NCBI GenBank assembly: GCA_963677825.2
Contig: CAXXEF010000001.1
Location: 1,302,001 to 1,366,000, forward strand
Source of the DNA: Sporobacter sp963677825
GTDB lineage: Bacteria; Bacillota; Clostridia; Oscillospirales; Oscillospiraceae
Length of the DNA: 64,000 nt
Direction: 5' to 3'
Shown here: positions 16,006 through 24,764 of the stretch, piece by piece
Layout of the letters: the number at the start of each line of letters is the position of its first letter
How positions within the stretch are numbered: position 1 is the first letter of the stretch
Program-made: the position numbers and the translations under genes
Notes under the pieces: generated by a model
Seen by the model: the letters and a program-made list of their open reading frames with translations, nothing else
Told to the model about the DNA's origin: nothing
Database searches by the model: none

Positions 16006-18495
16006 CTACCAGCCTTGATACTCGGTACGGCTGATAATATCCAACTGCTGTTCCTCCGTCAGCTCAACAAAGTAAGCCATATAGCTGGCGACGCGAACGA
16101 GCAGGTCTCTGTATTCTTCCGGTTTCTCAACAGCCTGCTGCAGCAGCTGCGTTGACACCACATTGAACTGCGTATGATAGACGCCCAGCTCCTCAATGGC
16201 GCGCAGTAAGCCGATAAACCGATCGACGTCCTCGTCATTGGCAACAAGCTGCGCACTTAGCCGCAGGTTCAAGAGCCCACCCATGGCAAACCGCTTTGTC
16301 GGCAGCTTGCTGATCGACTTGGCCACAGCCGTCGGCCCTTCGCGGTCAACGCCGGGGAACGGCGAAATGCAGTCGGCCGTCGGCCTGGGATTCTCGCGGC
16401 CGTTTGGCAGCGCGCTGACGACCGGCCCGAACGATACGTTGCTCTGCCCGATCATACCGGCGCCGAGATACAAGCTGTCGGGAAACGGCTTGGGGGCAAG
16501 GTCGCGCTGATTGTTGATCCAGTCGACGCAGTCGTACCAGGAATCCATAACCCAAACAGCCCAGCTGTCGGCGTAGTCGTCATCGTTGCCGAATTTCGTG
16601 ACGCCGTTGACGCAAAGCTGCCGGAGCTCCTCATGTCCGACCCAGTTGTCCTTCAGTGCCTGCAAAAGCTGATCCCACGTAATCTTTTTATCCAGATAAA
16701 TCAGCTTGCTGATAACCGCGAACGAGTCGGCCGTGTCGGCCAGCCCGGCCAGATAAATACCGCAGTTGTTATACCATGACCCGCCCTGCGCTATGTCGCG
16801 CCCTTTCTTCAGCGGGCCTTCCGATAACGCCGAGCTCAGCGGGATCATCAGCCTTTCAGACTGTACTTCCTTGCCGACCTTGATGCCTCTGACCATGAGC
16901 TTCATCCAATAATACAGCTGCTCAAGGTACGCGCTTTGCAGGTCTGAAACGGACCCAAAGCTTCTCGGGTCACCTGTTGCCGGCCCGATTTGCCGGTCGC
17001 AAAGCGAGCATTTGCCGTTGAAGAGCGTCAACTCAAGTATCTTTGTGGTCAGGCAGATGCCCTCCCAGCTATGCAGCATACTGATATGCGGCATCGTGAG
17101 CTCTGTACAGCCCATAACGGAGCATTCGCGCAGATCTCCCTGCGTTAACCCTGGATGCCCCTGCATCGCCATCTCAATTGCTTTTTGATCGCTGATAAAC
17201 TTCGGCTTACCGCGTCCTAAACGGATGACTTCAACCGCTTTTTTTAAGTATTCATTCGGGGTGCCTTCCCATAGCCGCATTGCCAGATCCGGGTGCGGCA
17301 GGCCGACTTGCTCTTCTGCTTCCAGACAGAGCATGGTGACCTCGTTGCAGGCATCTTTACCGTCGCGCGTTTGCCCGCCGATGGTAATCGTCTGACTTAG
17401 GCCTTGGCCGGGCTGGAAATTGGCCACGTCATAGCTGAGCAAAATCGCCCATTCATTGAATTTGACCCAAACGCTTTCCAGAAGCTCCAGCGCAAAATCG
17501 CGCGTAATTGCTTTGTCTTCCAAGACCGTTTTCTTGTAAAACGGATATAAGTACTGGTCCAACCGCCCCAGAGAATTGGCAACGTTAAAGATTTCGCAAT
17601 GCACAAGAAGGTGCGTCATCCACAGTGACTGCAGCGCTTCCCACCAGTCTCTAGCAGGATTGACGGGCACCTGCGCGCAGTTTTCGGCGATGCGCAGCAG
17701 CTCTTTCTTGCGGTCGCTGTCGTTTTCCTTTTCGGCCATTTCCTTCGCCAGATCAGCATACCGCTGCGCGTAATCTATCGCGGCGTCAATGGATATCAGC
17801 GTTGCATTGTAGAAGTCTCGCTTATTTTCCAGACCATACCGCGTATAGGGCTGATCCAGCTCCTCGAGGTACATCTCAACTTCTTCGCGGATGCCCTTGA
17901 GGCCTTTATACAAGACTTTTTCGTAGTTGACCATCTGGTGGCCGAGGTCTTTTGACAGCGACAAATCACCGATTACGGGAATGTGCGGATCGATCGCCGT
18001 GACAGAATAGGCTTTATCTTTGATTTCTTCATCCGCCCGCTCCAAAATAAAATCACTGAGCGTCTTCCCCTTCAGGAACGGAATCAGCTCTTCACGCAGC
18101 TCTTTTCTCTCGTCCGGCGTGATAATGAATTTTTCATGCGGCCGTATCTGGAAGTCTTTTTCCGGGTCGCCCAGCTCTTCGTCCATGAAATAAACCATTT
18201 CAGCCGCGAAGGAGCCGCCGCGGATTTTACTGGTGATATTGCCGATAATCAGTTCACCCTCAAGAATATGGATGGTTTTGTCCTTGAGGTAATTTTCAAG
18301 CATACGGGCACGCTGAATGACCATCGGCTCATTTTCGTATTGCTGCATGGCCTTCATTTGCGCGCGGGCACGCTCAAGACAGATTTCCATTGACGTCAAA
18401 ACACGGTTTTTTGCGTTCTTAACCCTTTCAGTGCATGTTGGCGTAAAAAACTGCTGCCAACTGCCTATTTCTTCGATTTTTTCAATAATGGCCAT
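16006..18495 (-). CDS. Glycyl radical enzyme family protein with Ser at the radical glycine position
   Basis: This 829-residue protein is full length for the PFL/glycyl radical family. It has the N-terminal PFL domain, the thiyl-radical motif GCTELT (Cys463, Glu465; the C-x-E layout of decarboxylase, dehydratase and lyase members rather than PFL itself), GPTAVAKSISKL, and the C-terminal loop TQFNVVSTQLLQQAVEKPEE. The last motif, usually RVxGYxAxF, reads RVASYMAYF, with Ser804 encoded by AGC at 16086-16084 in place of the radical Gly. All else in the motif is kept. It is followed by a cluster-containing activase. Either it is an inactive or repurposed homologue, forms a radical differently, or carries a mutation or assembly error (GGC to AGC is one base). 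The substrate is unknown. Confidence 0.9.
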   Translation of the reverse strand: MAIIEKIEEIGSWQQFFTPTCTERVKNAKNRVLTSMEICLERARAQMKAMQQYENEPMVIQRARMLENYLKDKTIHILEGELIIGNITSKIRGGSFAAEMVYFMDEELGDPEKDFQIRPHEKFIITPDERKELREELIPFLKGKTLSDFILERADEEIKDKAYSVTAIDPHIPVIGDLSLSKDLGHQMVNYEKVLYKGLKGIREEVEMYLEELDQPYTRYGLENKRDFYNATLISIDAAIDYAQRYADLAKEMAEKENDSDRKKELLRIAENCAQVPVNPARDWWEALQSLWMTHLLVHCEIFNVANSLGRLDQYLYPFYKKTVLEDKAITRDFALELLESVWVKFNEWAILLSYDVANFQPGQGLSQTITIGGQTRDGKDACNEVTMLCLEAEEQVGLPHPDLAMRLWEGTPNEYLKKAVEVIRLGRGKPKFISDQKAIEMAMQGHPGLTQGDLRECSVMGCTELTMPHISMLHSWEGICLTTKILELTLFNGKCSLCDRQIGPATGDPRSFGSVSDLQSAYLEQLYYWMKLMVRGIKVGKEVQSERLMIPLSSALSEGPLKKGRDIAQGGSWYNNCGIYLAGLADTADSFAVISKLIYLDKKITWDQLLQALKDNWVGHEELRQLCVNGVTKFGNDDDYADSWAVWVMDSWYDCVDWINNQRDLAPKPFPDSLYLGAGMIGQSNVSFGPVVSALPNGRENPRPTADCISPFPGVDREGPTAVAKSISKLPTKRFAMGGLLNLRLSAQLVANDEDVDRFIGLLRAIEELGVYHTQFNVVSTQLLQQAVEKPEEYRDLLVRVASYMAYFVELTEEQQLDIISRTEYQGW

Positions 18496-18513
18496 GTTCG
18501 TCTCCTTTAAGTC

Positions 18514-19377
18514 CTAGTCTAAGCCCAGCAGCTTAGACGGGTTCACCTTCGCCATTAACTCAATTTCCTGGTCGGTAATGCCGTTGCGCATCAAGCTGGC
18601 GATAAACATCCTCATCCCCTCGACTGGCGGGGGATTATACATGAATAATCCTAAATCCGTACTGATAATGCAGTGCTCGGCGCCTATTTCTTTGATGGCG
18701 GCGGCCGTGTGCTTTGGATTGCGCGAAAACTCTGTCGGCAAATGGCAGACAAAAGTTAGTTCGATAGTCGCGCCCATTGCTACGAGCCGCTTAATCTCAT
18801 CCATGCTCGGAACCTGATCGGAGAACTCCGGATCCAGCGGATGTGTCACCAGTAACTTTCGGATACCGAGCTTTGTTGCTTCTTCAAACAGCGCAAAAAT
18901 CTCCGCCGGAGATATATGCCCGGTCGCCAGAACCATGTCGTACTTTTTCACAACCGCTAAAACGGCCTTCACCTCAGTGGTGAGCTGCCCGTTCTCGTCC
19001 AGCAGCGAAACCCCTTCACCCTCCAGCGGGAGCCCGTACGACCTGAACTTGTCAATGGAGTTTACCGACGAATACGTCGGCATCCATACAACACGGGCGC
19101 CAAGCTGCGCCGACGATTCGACGGCGTGATGGTTGATGCCGCCGGTAAAGAAATTCAGACAAATACTGCCGATGATTTCAATGCCCGGCACAACGCGCTT
19201 GAGCTGGACGGCCAGCTGCGCATTCGGAAAGCCACTGTCCTTGAGCACGATGGCTTTCATGCCGGCCTGCTGTGCCTGCTCGGCCAGTTCCAGCGCGTCA
19301 AAACGGCAGGGTCCCGCGACAGGGCCGTGATGTAAGTGCATGTCAATTGAGCCTTTGACTAAGTCGTCAATATCCAT
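18514..19377 (-). CDS. DUF6282-like metal-dependent amidohydrolase
   Basis: This 287-residue protein resembles small amidohydrolases of the PHP/TIM-barrel type. It starts with DMHLHHGPVAGP (metal-binding His-x-His near residue 13), continues with GGINHHAVESSAQLGARVVWMPT, ATGHISPAEIFAL and VTHPLDPEF, and ends with a IISTDLGLF strand whose Asp is the usual last metal ligand. It probably hydrolyses a C-N or C-O bond of an unknown cyclic or amide substrate in the cytoplasm. It lies 18 bases upstream of the glycyl radical enzyme gene, so the two are cotranscribed. GGAGGG precedes the ATG. The family is largely uncharacterised; specificity is not deducible. Confidence 0.75.
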   Translation of the reverse strand: MDIDDLVKGSIDMHLHHGPVAGPCRFDALELAEQAQQAGMKAIVLKDSGFPNAQLAVQLKRVVPGIEIIGSICLNFFTGGINHHAVESSAQLGARVVWMPTYSSVNSIDKFRSYGLPLEGEGVSLLDENGQLTTEVKAVLAVVKKYDMVLATGHISPAEIFALFEEATKLGIRKLLVTHPLDPEFSDQVPSMDEIKRLVAMGATIELTFVCHLPTEFSRNPKHTAAAIKEIGAEHCIISTDLGLFMYNPPPVEGMRMFIASLMRNGITDQEIELMAKVNPSKLLGLD

Positions 19378-19533
19378 AATTGGAATACCCTCCGTTTCGT
19401 ATATGAAATGGGCTTGATGATGCCCTTAAAGACAAAATTATATGTTGCTGATGATCGTGACAGTACACGACGTATAATCCGTCAGCTCAGGTGGTTTGCG
19501 GGGTCGGCACGCGGCCGTGGTAACTGCTCCATC

Positions 19534-19567
19534 AGGAGCCTGCCCGAGGAAGCTCGGGAAGGCTCCT
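19534..19567. repeat. Intra-cluster hairpin downstream of the first aldolase gene
   Basis: AGGAGCC-N2-CCCGAG, a GAAG loop, and CTCGGG-N2-GGCTCCT form a two-part stem with a symmetrical internal bulge. There is no U-tract. It lies in the 249-base gap between the aldolase-like gene and the amidohydrolase gene. Confidence 0.55.
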
Positions 19568-19626
19568 AATGTCTATTGTACGTATATGCGCTTATAGGGT
19601 GATGCTATAGCCGTGAATTCGGCGGA

Positions 19627-20682
19627 TTAATATCTTTTAAGTCTTGCGCCTTTGGCATAGTTCATCCGGCCGACGAAGAATTCTTCCTCCGGCTCACGCG
19701 GCGTAAAGCCGATCGCCTTCAGGCCGGATCTGATCGCCTGTTTCTGATAGTCGTACAAACGGCCTGTCGGCTGGCGGAGCACGCCGCCGTTGCCGCCGAG
19801 GCACCAGTGCGCGTATTTGTCGACATAGGCGACGAGGATGCCCGTTTCGGGATAATTGACGTTGGCAAACGCCGAGCCGGCGGCCATGGCGTTGGGCATC
19901 GCTTTCCAATGCAGCTCCAGCGCCGTGTCGATGTCATTGTTAAGAAGGGCGTTAAACATCTTGACATTACGCTGGTCTTCCGGCGTCTGCGATCCGTAGA
20001 ACGGACCGGCACCGGCCCATTGCTGACCGTAATTGGGAATCGTTGTATACCATGCGCTCGGCATCGGATCTGCAACAAGAATCTGCTGGCCGACAAGCCG
20101 GAAGCACTGAATCGTATACGCGAGCGAGGCGCCGCCCTGAATTTTCATCGCGACAACGTTCGGGATGTCCGCGATTTTCGGTAAAATCGACATCGGCCAA
20201 CCGCTGGGATGAAAACGCTTGGCTTTTAGTCTGCCGGGATAAAACACCAAAGCCAGATCCGTGGCGTCAGCCATATATTTATAGTTACGATACAGCTCTT
20301 CTTCCGATTCGGGATCGTACATAATCGGATGGCCAAGCATACCCATCGTGCCGCCCGTTTTCTGATGGTGCTGCATGATGTCTATATTCTCTTCAACAGT
20401 ATCCATCAAAACAGAAAGCGATGTATGTACGCGGCCCTTTGCCTCATCATTGACGATACTGACAAAGCGTTTGCGTTCTTCTTGGGTCATGCCGGTGCCT
20501 TCCGGCGCGATAAGAATGGAGATCATGCCGTTTGCAATGATATGATTAACATCGTATCGGATGCCATCTTCGTCTAATTCCGATAAATCGGGTGTAAATG
20601 ACGGAAAAACAGGCGCTTCAAGCCCTTTAAAATTTTCTTTTGCCCACTGTTTTGCTTCCGGTTTAGTAAACGGTAACGCCAT
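19627..20682 (-). CDS. Dihydrodipicolinate synthase-family aldolase/lyase, copy A
   Basis: This 351-residue protein is a class I aldolase of the DapA/NanA superfamily. The Schiff-base Lys180 lies in NVVAMK and the proton-relay Tyr148 in FYPGR. The N-terminal GLEAPVFPSFTPDLSELDEDG matches the usual first strand. It is longer than DapA (about 290) and has a C-terminal extension EEEFFVGRMNYAKGARLKRY shared with copy B. The family condenses or cleaves pyruvate-containing compounds; true lysine biosynthesis is unlikely in this setting. By eye it is about 80% identical to the protein at 29094-30149 over the first 180 residues. AGGAGG precedes the ATG. A 383-base leader region with its own hairpin suggests separate control. 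Confidence 0.88.
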   Translation of the reverse strand: MALPFTKPEAKQWAKENFKGLEAPVFPSFTPDLSELDEDGIRYDVNHIIANGMISILIAPEGTGMTQEERKRFVSIVNDEAKGRVHTSLSVLMDTVEENIDIMQHHQKTGGTMGMLGHPIMYDPESEEELYRNYKYMADATDLALVFYPGRLKAKRFHPSGWPMSILPKIADIPNVVAMKIQGGASLAYTIQCFRLVGQQILVADPMPSAWYTTIPNYGQQWAGAGPFYGSQTPEDQRNVKMFNALLNNDIDTALELHWKAMPNAMAAGSAFANVNYPETGILVAYVDKYAHWCLGGNGGVLRQPTGRLYDYQKQAIRSGLKAIGFTPREPEEEFFVGRMNYAKGARLKRY

Positions 20683-21065
20683 ACTTGTTTCCTCCTAATA
20701 AATGTTCCTTCAAACTGTCGTTGTCGGTCGGCATCTTTCGGTTGTCGCCGACCCGTTGTTTTGATATTTCTTAAGTGCATCCGGTATTTAGCAGAGTTAA
20801 CTTAACCATCCGTCTTTAATCGAGCAGTTCGTATGGTTATTATGATTGTCTCGCGCAAGTAATGATAATCGAAAATATATATCGTTCATTTTTATAAGTT
20901 CTAATAAACATCCACTCCTCATTTTACAACATTTTGGTCGTATTGTCTAATATTTTTTATTTCATGACTTGCTGGAACTCAACTAAAAAGCGAATGCTTT
21001 GACCACAAAATTTTAGTTTTTGCTCGGTTATTTACCTTGCGCTATTACTGAACCGCCGGTATATG
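20683..21065. other. Intergenic region, 383 bases, upstream of aldolase copy A
   Basis: No gene is visible. On the minus strand a weak promoter-like pair (TTGTAA, 17 bases, TATTAG) lies near 20900-20935. A seven-base-arm inverted repeat (ggtcggc at 20726-20732 with gccgacc at 20747-20753) lies in the leader close to the ATG. The upper part is AT-rich. No terminator for the MaoC-like gene was recognised. Confidence 0.4.
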
Positions 21066-22247
21066 TCAGCACCTGTCATTAACAGGCCATTTATTGTTTT
21101 TTCTCGACGGCAGGCAAACAATAGAATCGCCGGGCATGGCGTCTGCGCCGCGCTGGTTGATGGCCGTCGATTTGATCCGTACGCAGTACTCCCCGTCGTC
21201 GTCAACAAACTTTTCGACTATTGTGCCGTCAATACGGATGACATCAGACAAGAATACAAAGTTGCGATACTCGGCGTAGCATCTTTTCAGCCAGCCGTCA
21301 TCACCCATCCAGTTCGTCAGCGCCTGCACAAGCCAGCAATGACGCTGAATACCGATATCATAGGGATACGGCAAGCCCATGGCTTTCGCGCCGTCGATGC
21401 TGTAATGAACGGCAAAAATCGGTTCCCACGCGCTCGTCCCGGGATCACGGAAATACCATGCCGGTTTCTGCTCATGATGCATCAGCGCCGCTTCGTGCGC
21501 GAGCAGCCGCGCCGGCGCGAGTCCGGCCACAACAGCCGCGACCATATCGGTTAAACCGATCGGCCCTTTAATCAGCTGCGGGATCTTATCGCCGACTTGA
21601 ACGTCTTCCCAGTATCGTGTTTGATTGCCGCATGTCATTTTATTGTTTTCCAGAATCTCTTCTTCCAGCTCTCGCAACTCACCCTGCGTCCAGGGATGCG
21701 GCAGCTGGATCTCCTGGTACTTGCCTTTTTCGCGGCTCTTTTTGCGCTCGGCGCGGATAATCAGCTTTTTAACTTCCGCGACCATCTCGCCGTTTTGGTT
21801 GAAATATTTATCACCGAAATAGTCAAATATCGTTTTACCGGCAAACTTGCTTTCTTTCGGACCTTCAAATCCCAGGTATTCCTCTTCGGGCACGATTTTG
21901 TCCCCGTCTTTGATGGGTTTATAAAACCGCATATCACTGGCCGAATGGAAGCCCGCCAGTCCGCGCCAGCCAAACTGAACACCTGCCAGTACGCTTAAAA
22001 TGAAGGACGGCGGTGCGATAATCGTGCCGTATTTGCTCTTCCCGGCATACGTTTCGTCTTGAAACAAGGGATTTGTATCACCAATGCCGTTTATAAATTT
22101 GCGGATATTGTCTTTGGTTGCGTACTCGTTAAAAATCGAGGTGTTGACCCTCAGCTTTAAGCCCTTTTTGGACTCCATTTCGGCGATCAGTTCAGGTGTA
22201 ATCGTCCCCTCCGCCATGGCTGCAGTTTTTACGCTCATACGTTTCAC
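21066..22247 (-). CDS. MaoC-like double hot-dog dehydratase/hydratase
   Basis: This 393-residue protein has two hot-dog folds. The first contains FINGIGDTNPLFQDETYAG followed by GTIIAPPSFIL, the FAS1-type dehydratase N-terminal signature found in MaoC-like proteins. The second half begins at about residue 205 and ends with IDGTIVEKFVDDDGEYCVRI and a basic tail. Such proteins hydrate enoyl-CoA esters or related thioesters. The gene has its own promoter at 22326-22354 with operator-like sites on both sides. AGGAG precedes the ATG. Nearby CoA transferase and acyl-CoA synthetase genes fit a CoA-ester substrate. Whether the second domain keeps a catalytic Asp/His pair could not be decided by eye. 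Confidence 0.82.
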   Translation of the reverse strand: MKRMSVKTAAMAEGTITPELIAEMESKKGLKLRVNTSIFNEYATKDNIRKFINGIGDTNPLFQDETYAGKSKYGTIIAPPSFILSVLAGVQFGWRGLAGFHSASDMRFYKPIKDGDKIVPEEEYLGFEGPKESKFAGKTIFDYFGDKYFNQNGEMVAEVKKLIIRAERKKSREKGKYQEIQLPHPWTQGELRELEEEILENNKMTCGNQTRYWEDVQVGDKIPQLIKGPIGLTDMVAAVVAGLAPARLLAHEAALMHHEQKPAWYFRDPGTSAWEPIFAVHYSIDGAKAMGLPYPYDIGIQRHCWLVQALTNWMGDDGWLKRCYAEYRNFVFLSDVIRIDGTIVEKFVDDDGEYCVRIKSTAINQRGADAMPGDSIVCLPSRKNNKWPVNDRC

Positions 22248-22303
22248 TCCTGTTAAACTATTCTCTGTACTTCAATACGTATATCTATAAATGCTCAGCA
22301 AGG

Positions 22304-22317
22304 TTAACGATCAATCA
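22304..22317. promoter_or_regulatory. Operator-like motif, MaoC promoter, downstream copy
   Basis: TTAACGATCAATCA lies 8 bases downstream of the -10 box. It matches sites at 33960-33973 (TTAACGAGCGTTTA) and, on the opposite strand, at 41893-41906 (TTAACGAACGATCA). Confidence 0.5.
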
Positions 22318-22325
22318 CTAATGAT

Positions 22326-22354
22326 AGTTTAGTATTCTTGTATAGCGATGTCAA
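22326..22354 (-). promoter_or_regulatory. Promoter of the MaoC-like gene
   Basis: On the minus strand, TTGACA (22354-22349) and TAAACT (22331-22326) are 17 bases apart. It starts a transcript inside the cluster, about 70 bases upstream of the MaoC-like ATG. Confidence 0.7.
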
Positions 22355-22375
22355 TGTAAAGACTACCTATATTAG

Positions 22376-22389
22376 TAATCGATCATTCA
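22376..22389. promoter_or_regulatory. Operator-like motif, MaoC promoter, upstream copy
   Basis: TAATCGATCATTCA on the plus strand differs from the copy at 22304-22317 at three positions and lies upstream of the -35 box, so the promoter is bracketed by two similar sites. Confidence 0.42.
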
Positions 22390-22448
22390 GTAAATGCGAC
22401 AAAATAATCTGACGACGATCGTGTGTCGTTCTCCCACGTCGCTACCGT

Positions 22449-24716
22449 TTAATGGGCATCTTGCTCACAGACATCGTCGATGATCTCCATATGATGGCTG
22501 TAGGTGTCGAGCACCCGGTATCCCGATGCCAAACGCTCGTATTCAACCCAGTAAGTCGTCGCGCCTTGTTGATATTTTCCCAAAATTGTATTTGTGCTTT
22601 TATTAACGATGTAACAGCCGGTCTGCTCGCTGTGCTGTATGACCTGATAGACCTGTTCCATCAGTATAAATTGACGGTCCATACGCGCAATGACATGCTC
22701 GTCTGCCAGTAGCGGGATTTTATTGTCATCGGGTATCGGCAGGTTTTGCAGGCTTAGCACAAGCCGCCGTCTGTTGTCCCGTTGCCTAGTGAGAGACGGT
22801 GTCCGCTCACGCTCCGCCGTCTGAAAGATCAGCTCCAGCAGATGCCTTGCCGATTTCCCGCGCCGAACAAACGTATCCCGGCAGTTGACGCAATACGTAA
22901 CGTATTCCGCTGGGCTTTGCCGGATACGCCGCTGTACAACCTGATCGAGCAGCAGCGGATTTGCGTAAGCGATCAGCCCGCCGTAACCACAGCATCCGCC
23001 GGATTCTTTCAATGGGATCAGCGTCGTATGGCATTGCTGCAGCAGCCGACGCACATCTTGCCGCAGCGCCGGATCATCGGCAGCGCTGCATGGATCGAAT
23101 ACGGAAAACGTGCCACCGGAAAGCGCTGTCGTCGGCTCCGGAATACCGATGGTCTGGAAAACCGCCCAGATCATTTTTTGCGGAATCTCGGGCGCAAACG
23201 CCCGCAGCATTTTCGCGCAGGACGGGCAGCCGAGTATTAATGTCGGGCGGCCAAGCTCCTGCCAATTGTGCCGGATGAGCGCCGTGGCCTGCGTGCGTAA
23301 ATCTTCTCGTCCCGCCCAATAAGCCGGCGCGCCGCAGCATCCAAGCATTAACGCAACCTGATCGGTGAGCTTCTCGGATAGAAACCGATACGTCGCCTCG
23401 AGCGTATTCGGCAGGAGCCCGCCCAGACGGCATCCTGGAAAGAACGCGTATTGACTACCGTTCTTTCCAGGTAGCGTCAAAGCGGCTTCGCCGTTTGAAA
23501 AGAGCATGTCGTTCAAGAAAAATTCATGAAAGGCCGGAGGCAGGCTGCCCTTTTCATATAGTGTACGGCGCGCTTGCAGGTAAACACTGCCCATATCAAT
23601 AGATTCCGGGCAGACAGTTTGGCATTGTCCGCAGAGGCTACAGGAATATATCTGCCGTTTACAGATGCTTTCGCTGAATTTCTCAACAAGATTGAGGCTC
23701 TGATAAACGTCGTTGATGTATTTTTTGGGATACGCATGATTCTGCTTGAGCAGCTCGCACGACTCGACGCAGTGCAGGCAGTGGCAGTCGAGGCATCGGC
23801 CTGCTTCGCACTGCGCTTCGTCCAGTGTGTACCGGTTGCTGTCGCCAGGGCGGACGGTGGATTGGACCGTCGCCGCGCGTATGTCCGGCTTGAGTCGTGT
23901 ATCGGTGTGCTGCGGCTGCGCCGCCGGTGTCTTCATGCCCCGCACGTACCAGTCGATACGCTGCGCGTACTGTTTGCCGGCCGCTATGGCGGCGGCTGGT
24001 GACAGCCCGTCATCACCGGCACCCAATCCGGCATAGAATACGCCCTTTTCCATTTGGCAGGCCCAGAATTCTGTGTCGTATCCGGCCTGGTCTCCGGCGG
24101 CTATCAGATGTGCCTGCGCGCTGCTGCCGTTTGACAGCAGCACGGCGTCTGCCCGGCAGTTCGCAACGGCGCGGATTGGCGTGTCACAGTGTATTGTAAT
24201 GTTGCGATCCTGTGCGATGTCGTCCAGCTGCGCTTGCAGCACGTCTCGGGGCAGTTCGGATGCATCCGTTTCCCATAAACGGCCACCAATCCGAGGCTGG
24301 CTTTCGTATAGATCAACACGGTAGCCGCTGGCGCTTAAAAGTACAGCCGCCGTCATGCCGGTCAGCCCTGCGCCAACGACCGCGACCGACTTTTTTTGCA
24401 ACGGCGCGGCAAAGCGCCGCGGTTTCTTCTTTGTCGCGAAATCGAAGATCGCCAGCTCCAGAAGCTGTAGCTCCAACGCATCGTCAATTTCGGATCGAAC
24501 ACAGGCGTTTCGGCAGGGCGCGTCACATATATGCGCGAGAATCGACGGAAAGACAGTTTGCTTGCTGTATCGCTTCCACGCGGAATCCCAATTGCCGTCA
24601 CGAACGTGCTGGAGCATGGTGCGAACGTCTACTTGGAGAGGACACGCGGCAACACAGGGCGCATTTTCTTCTGCCGTACAGCTCTGCCCTATTTCCAGTA
24701 TGTGCCGAACGTCCAT
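22449..24716 (-). CDS. FAD oxidoreductase fused to FeS dicluster and CCG (HdrD-like) domains
   Basis: This 755-residue protein combines several electron-transfer parts. An N-terminal GltD-like FeS domain (CVAACPLQVDVRTML, then CDAPCRNAC) leads to an FAD domain (VAVVGAGLTGMTAAVLL, near residue 110). A ferredoxin region has CLDCHCLHCVESC and CSLCGQCQTVCP. Two CCG cysteine-rich domains follow: FFPGCR...LGCCGAP...LGCPSC and FDPC...GGCCGYGG...YCVNC. A short C-terminal domain of unknown role ends it. It matches the general form of dicluster-binding pyridine-nucleotide oxidoreductases found near molybdenum enzymes. It probably accepts electrons from the aldehyde oxidoreductase encoded 48 bases upstream, which lacks an FAD subunit. 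Direct partner and acceptor are inferred. Confidence 0.82.
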   Translation of the reverse strand: MDVRHILEIGQSCTAEENAPCVAACPLQVDVRTMLQHVRDGNWDSAWKRYSKQTVFPSILAHICDAPCRNACVRSEIDDALELQLLELAIFDFATKKKPRRFAAPLQKKSVAVVGAGLTGMTAAVLLSASGYRVDLYESQPRIGGRLWETDASELPRDVLQAQLDDIAQDRNITIHCDTPIRAVANCRADAVLLSNGSSAQAHLIAAGDQAGYDTEFWACQMEKGVFYAGLGAGDDGLSPAAAIAAGKQYAQRIDWYVRGMKTPAAQPQHTDTRLKPDIRAATVQSTVRPGDSNRYTLDEAQCEAGRCLDCHCLHCVESCELLKQNHAYPKKYINDVYQSLNLVEKFSESICKRQIYSCSLCGQCQTVCPESIDMGSVYLQARRTLYEKGSLPPAFHEFFLNDMLFSNGEAALTLPGKNGSQYAFFPGCRLGGLLPNTLEATYRFLSEKLTDQVALMLGCCGAPAYWAGREDLRTQATALIRHNWQELGRPTLILGCPSCAKMLRAFAPEIPQKMIWAVFQTIGIPEPTTALSGGTFSVFDPCSAADDPALRQDVRRLLQQCHTTLIPLKESGGCCGYGGLIAYANPLLLDQVVQRRIRQSPAEYVTYCVNCRDTFVRRGKSARHLLELIFQTAERERTPSLTRQRDNRRRLVLSLQNLPIPDDNKIPLLADEHVIARMDRQFILMEQVYQVIQHSEQTGCYIVNKSTNTILGKYQQGATTYWVEYERLASGYRVLDTYSHHMEIIDDVCEQDAH

Positions 24717-24764
24717 TCAACCCCTCCGATTTCCTGCTGTTTCCATGACGCTGTATCGGTCGGA

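Noticed and set aside
19627..20682. Lysine-pathway dihydrodipicolinate synthase
   Set aside because: The protein is about 60 residues longer than DapA, occurs in two copies and lies in a degradation cluster without lysine genes.
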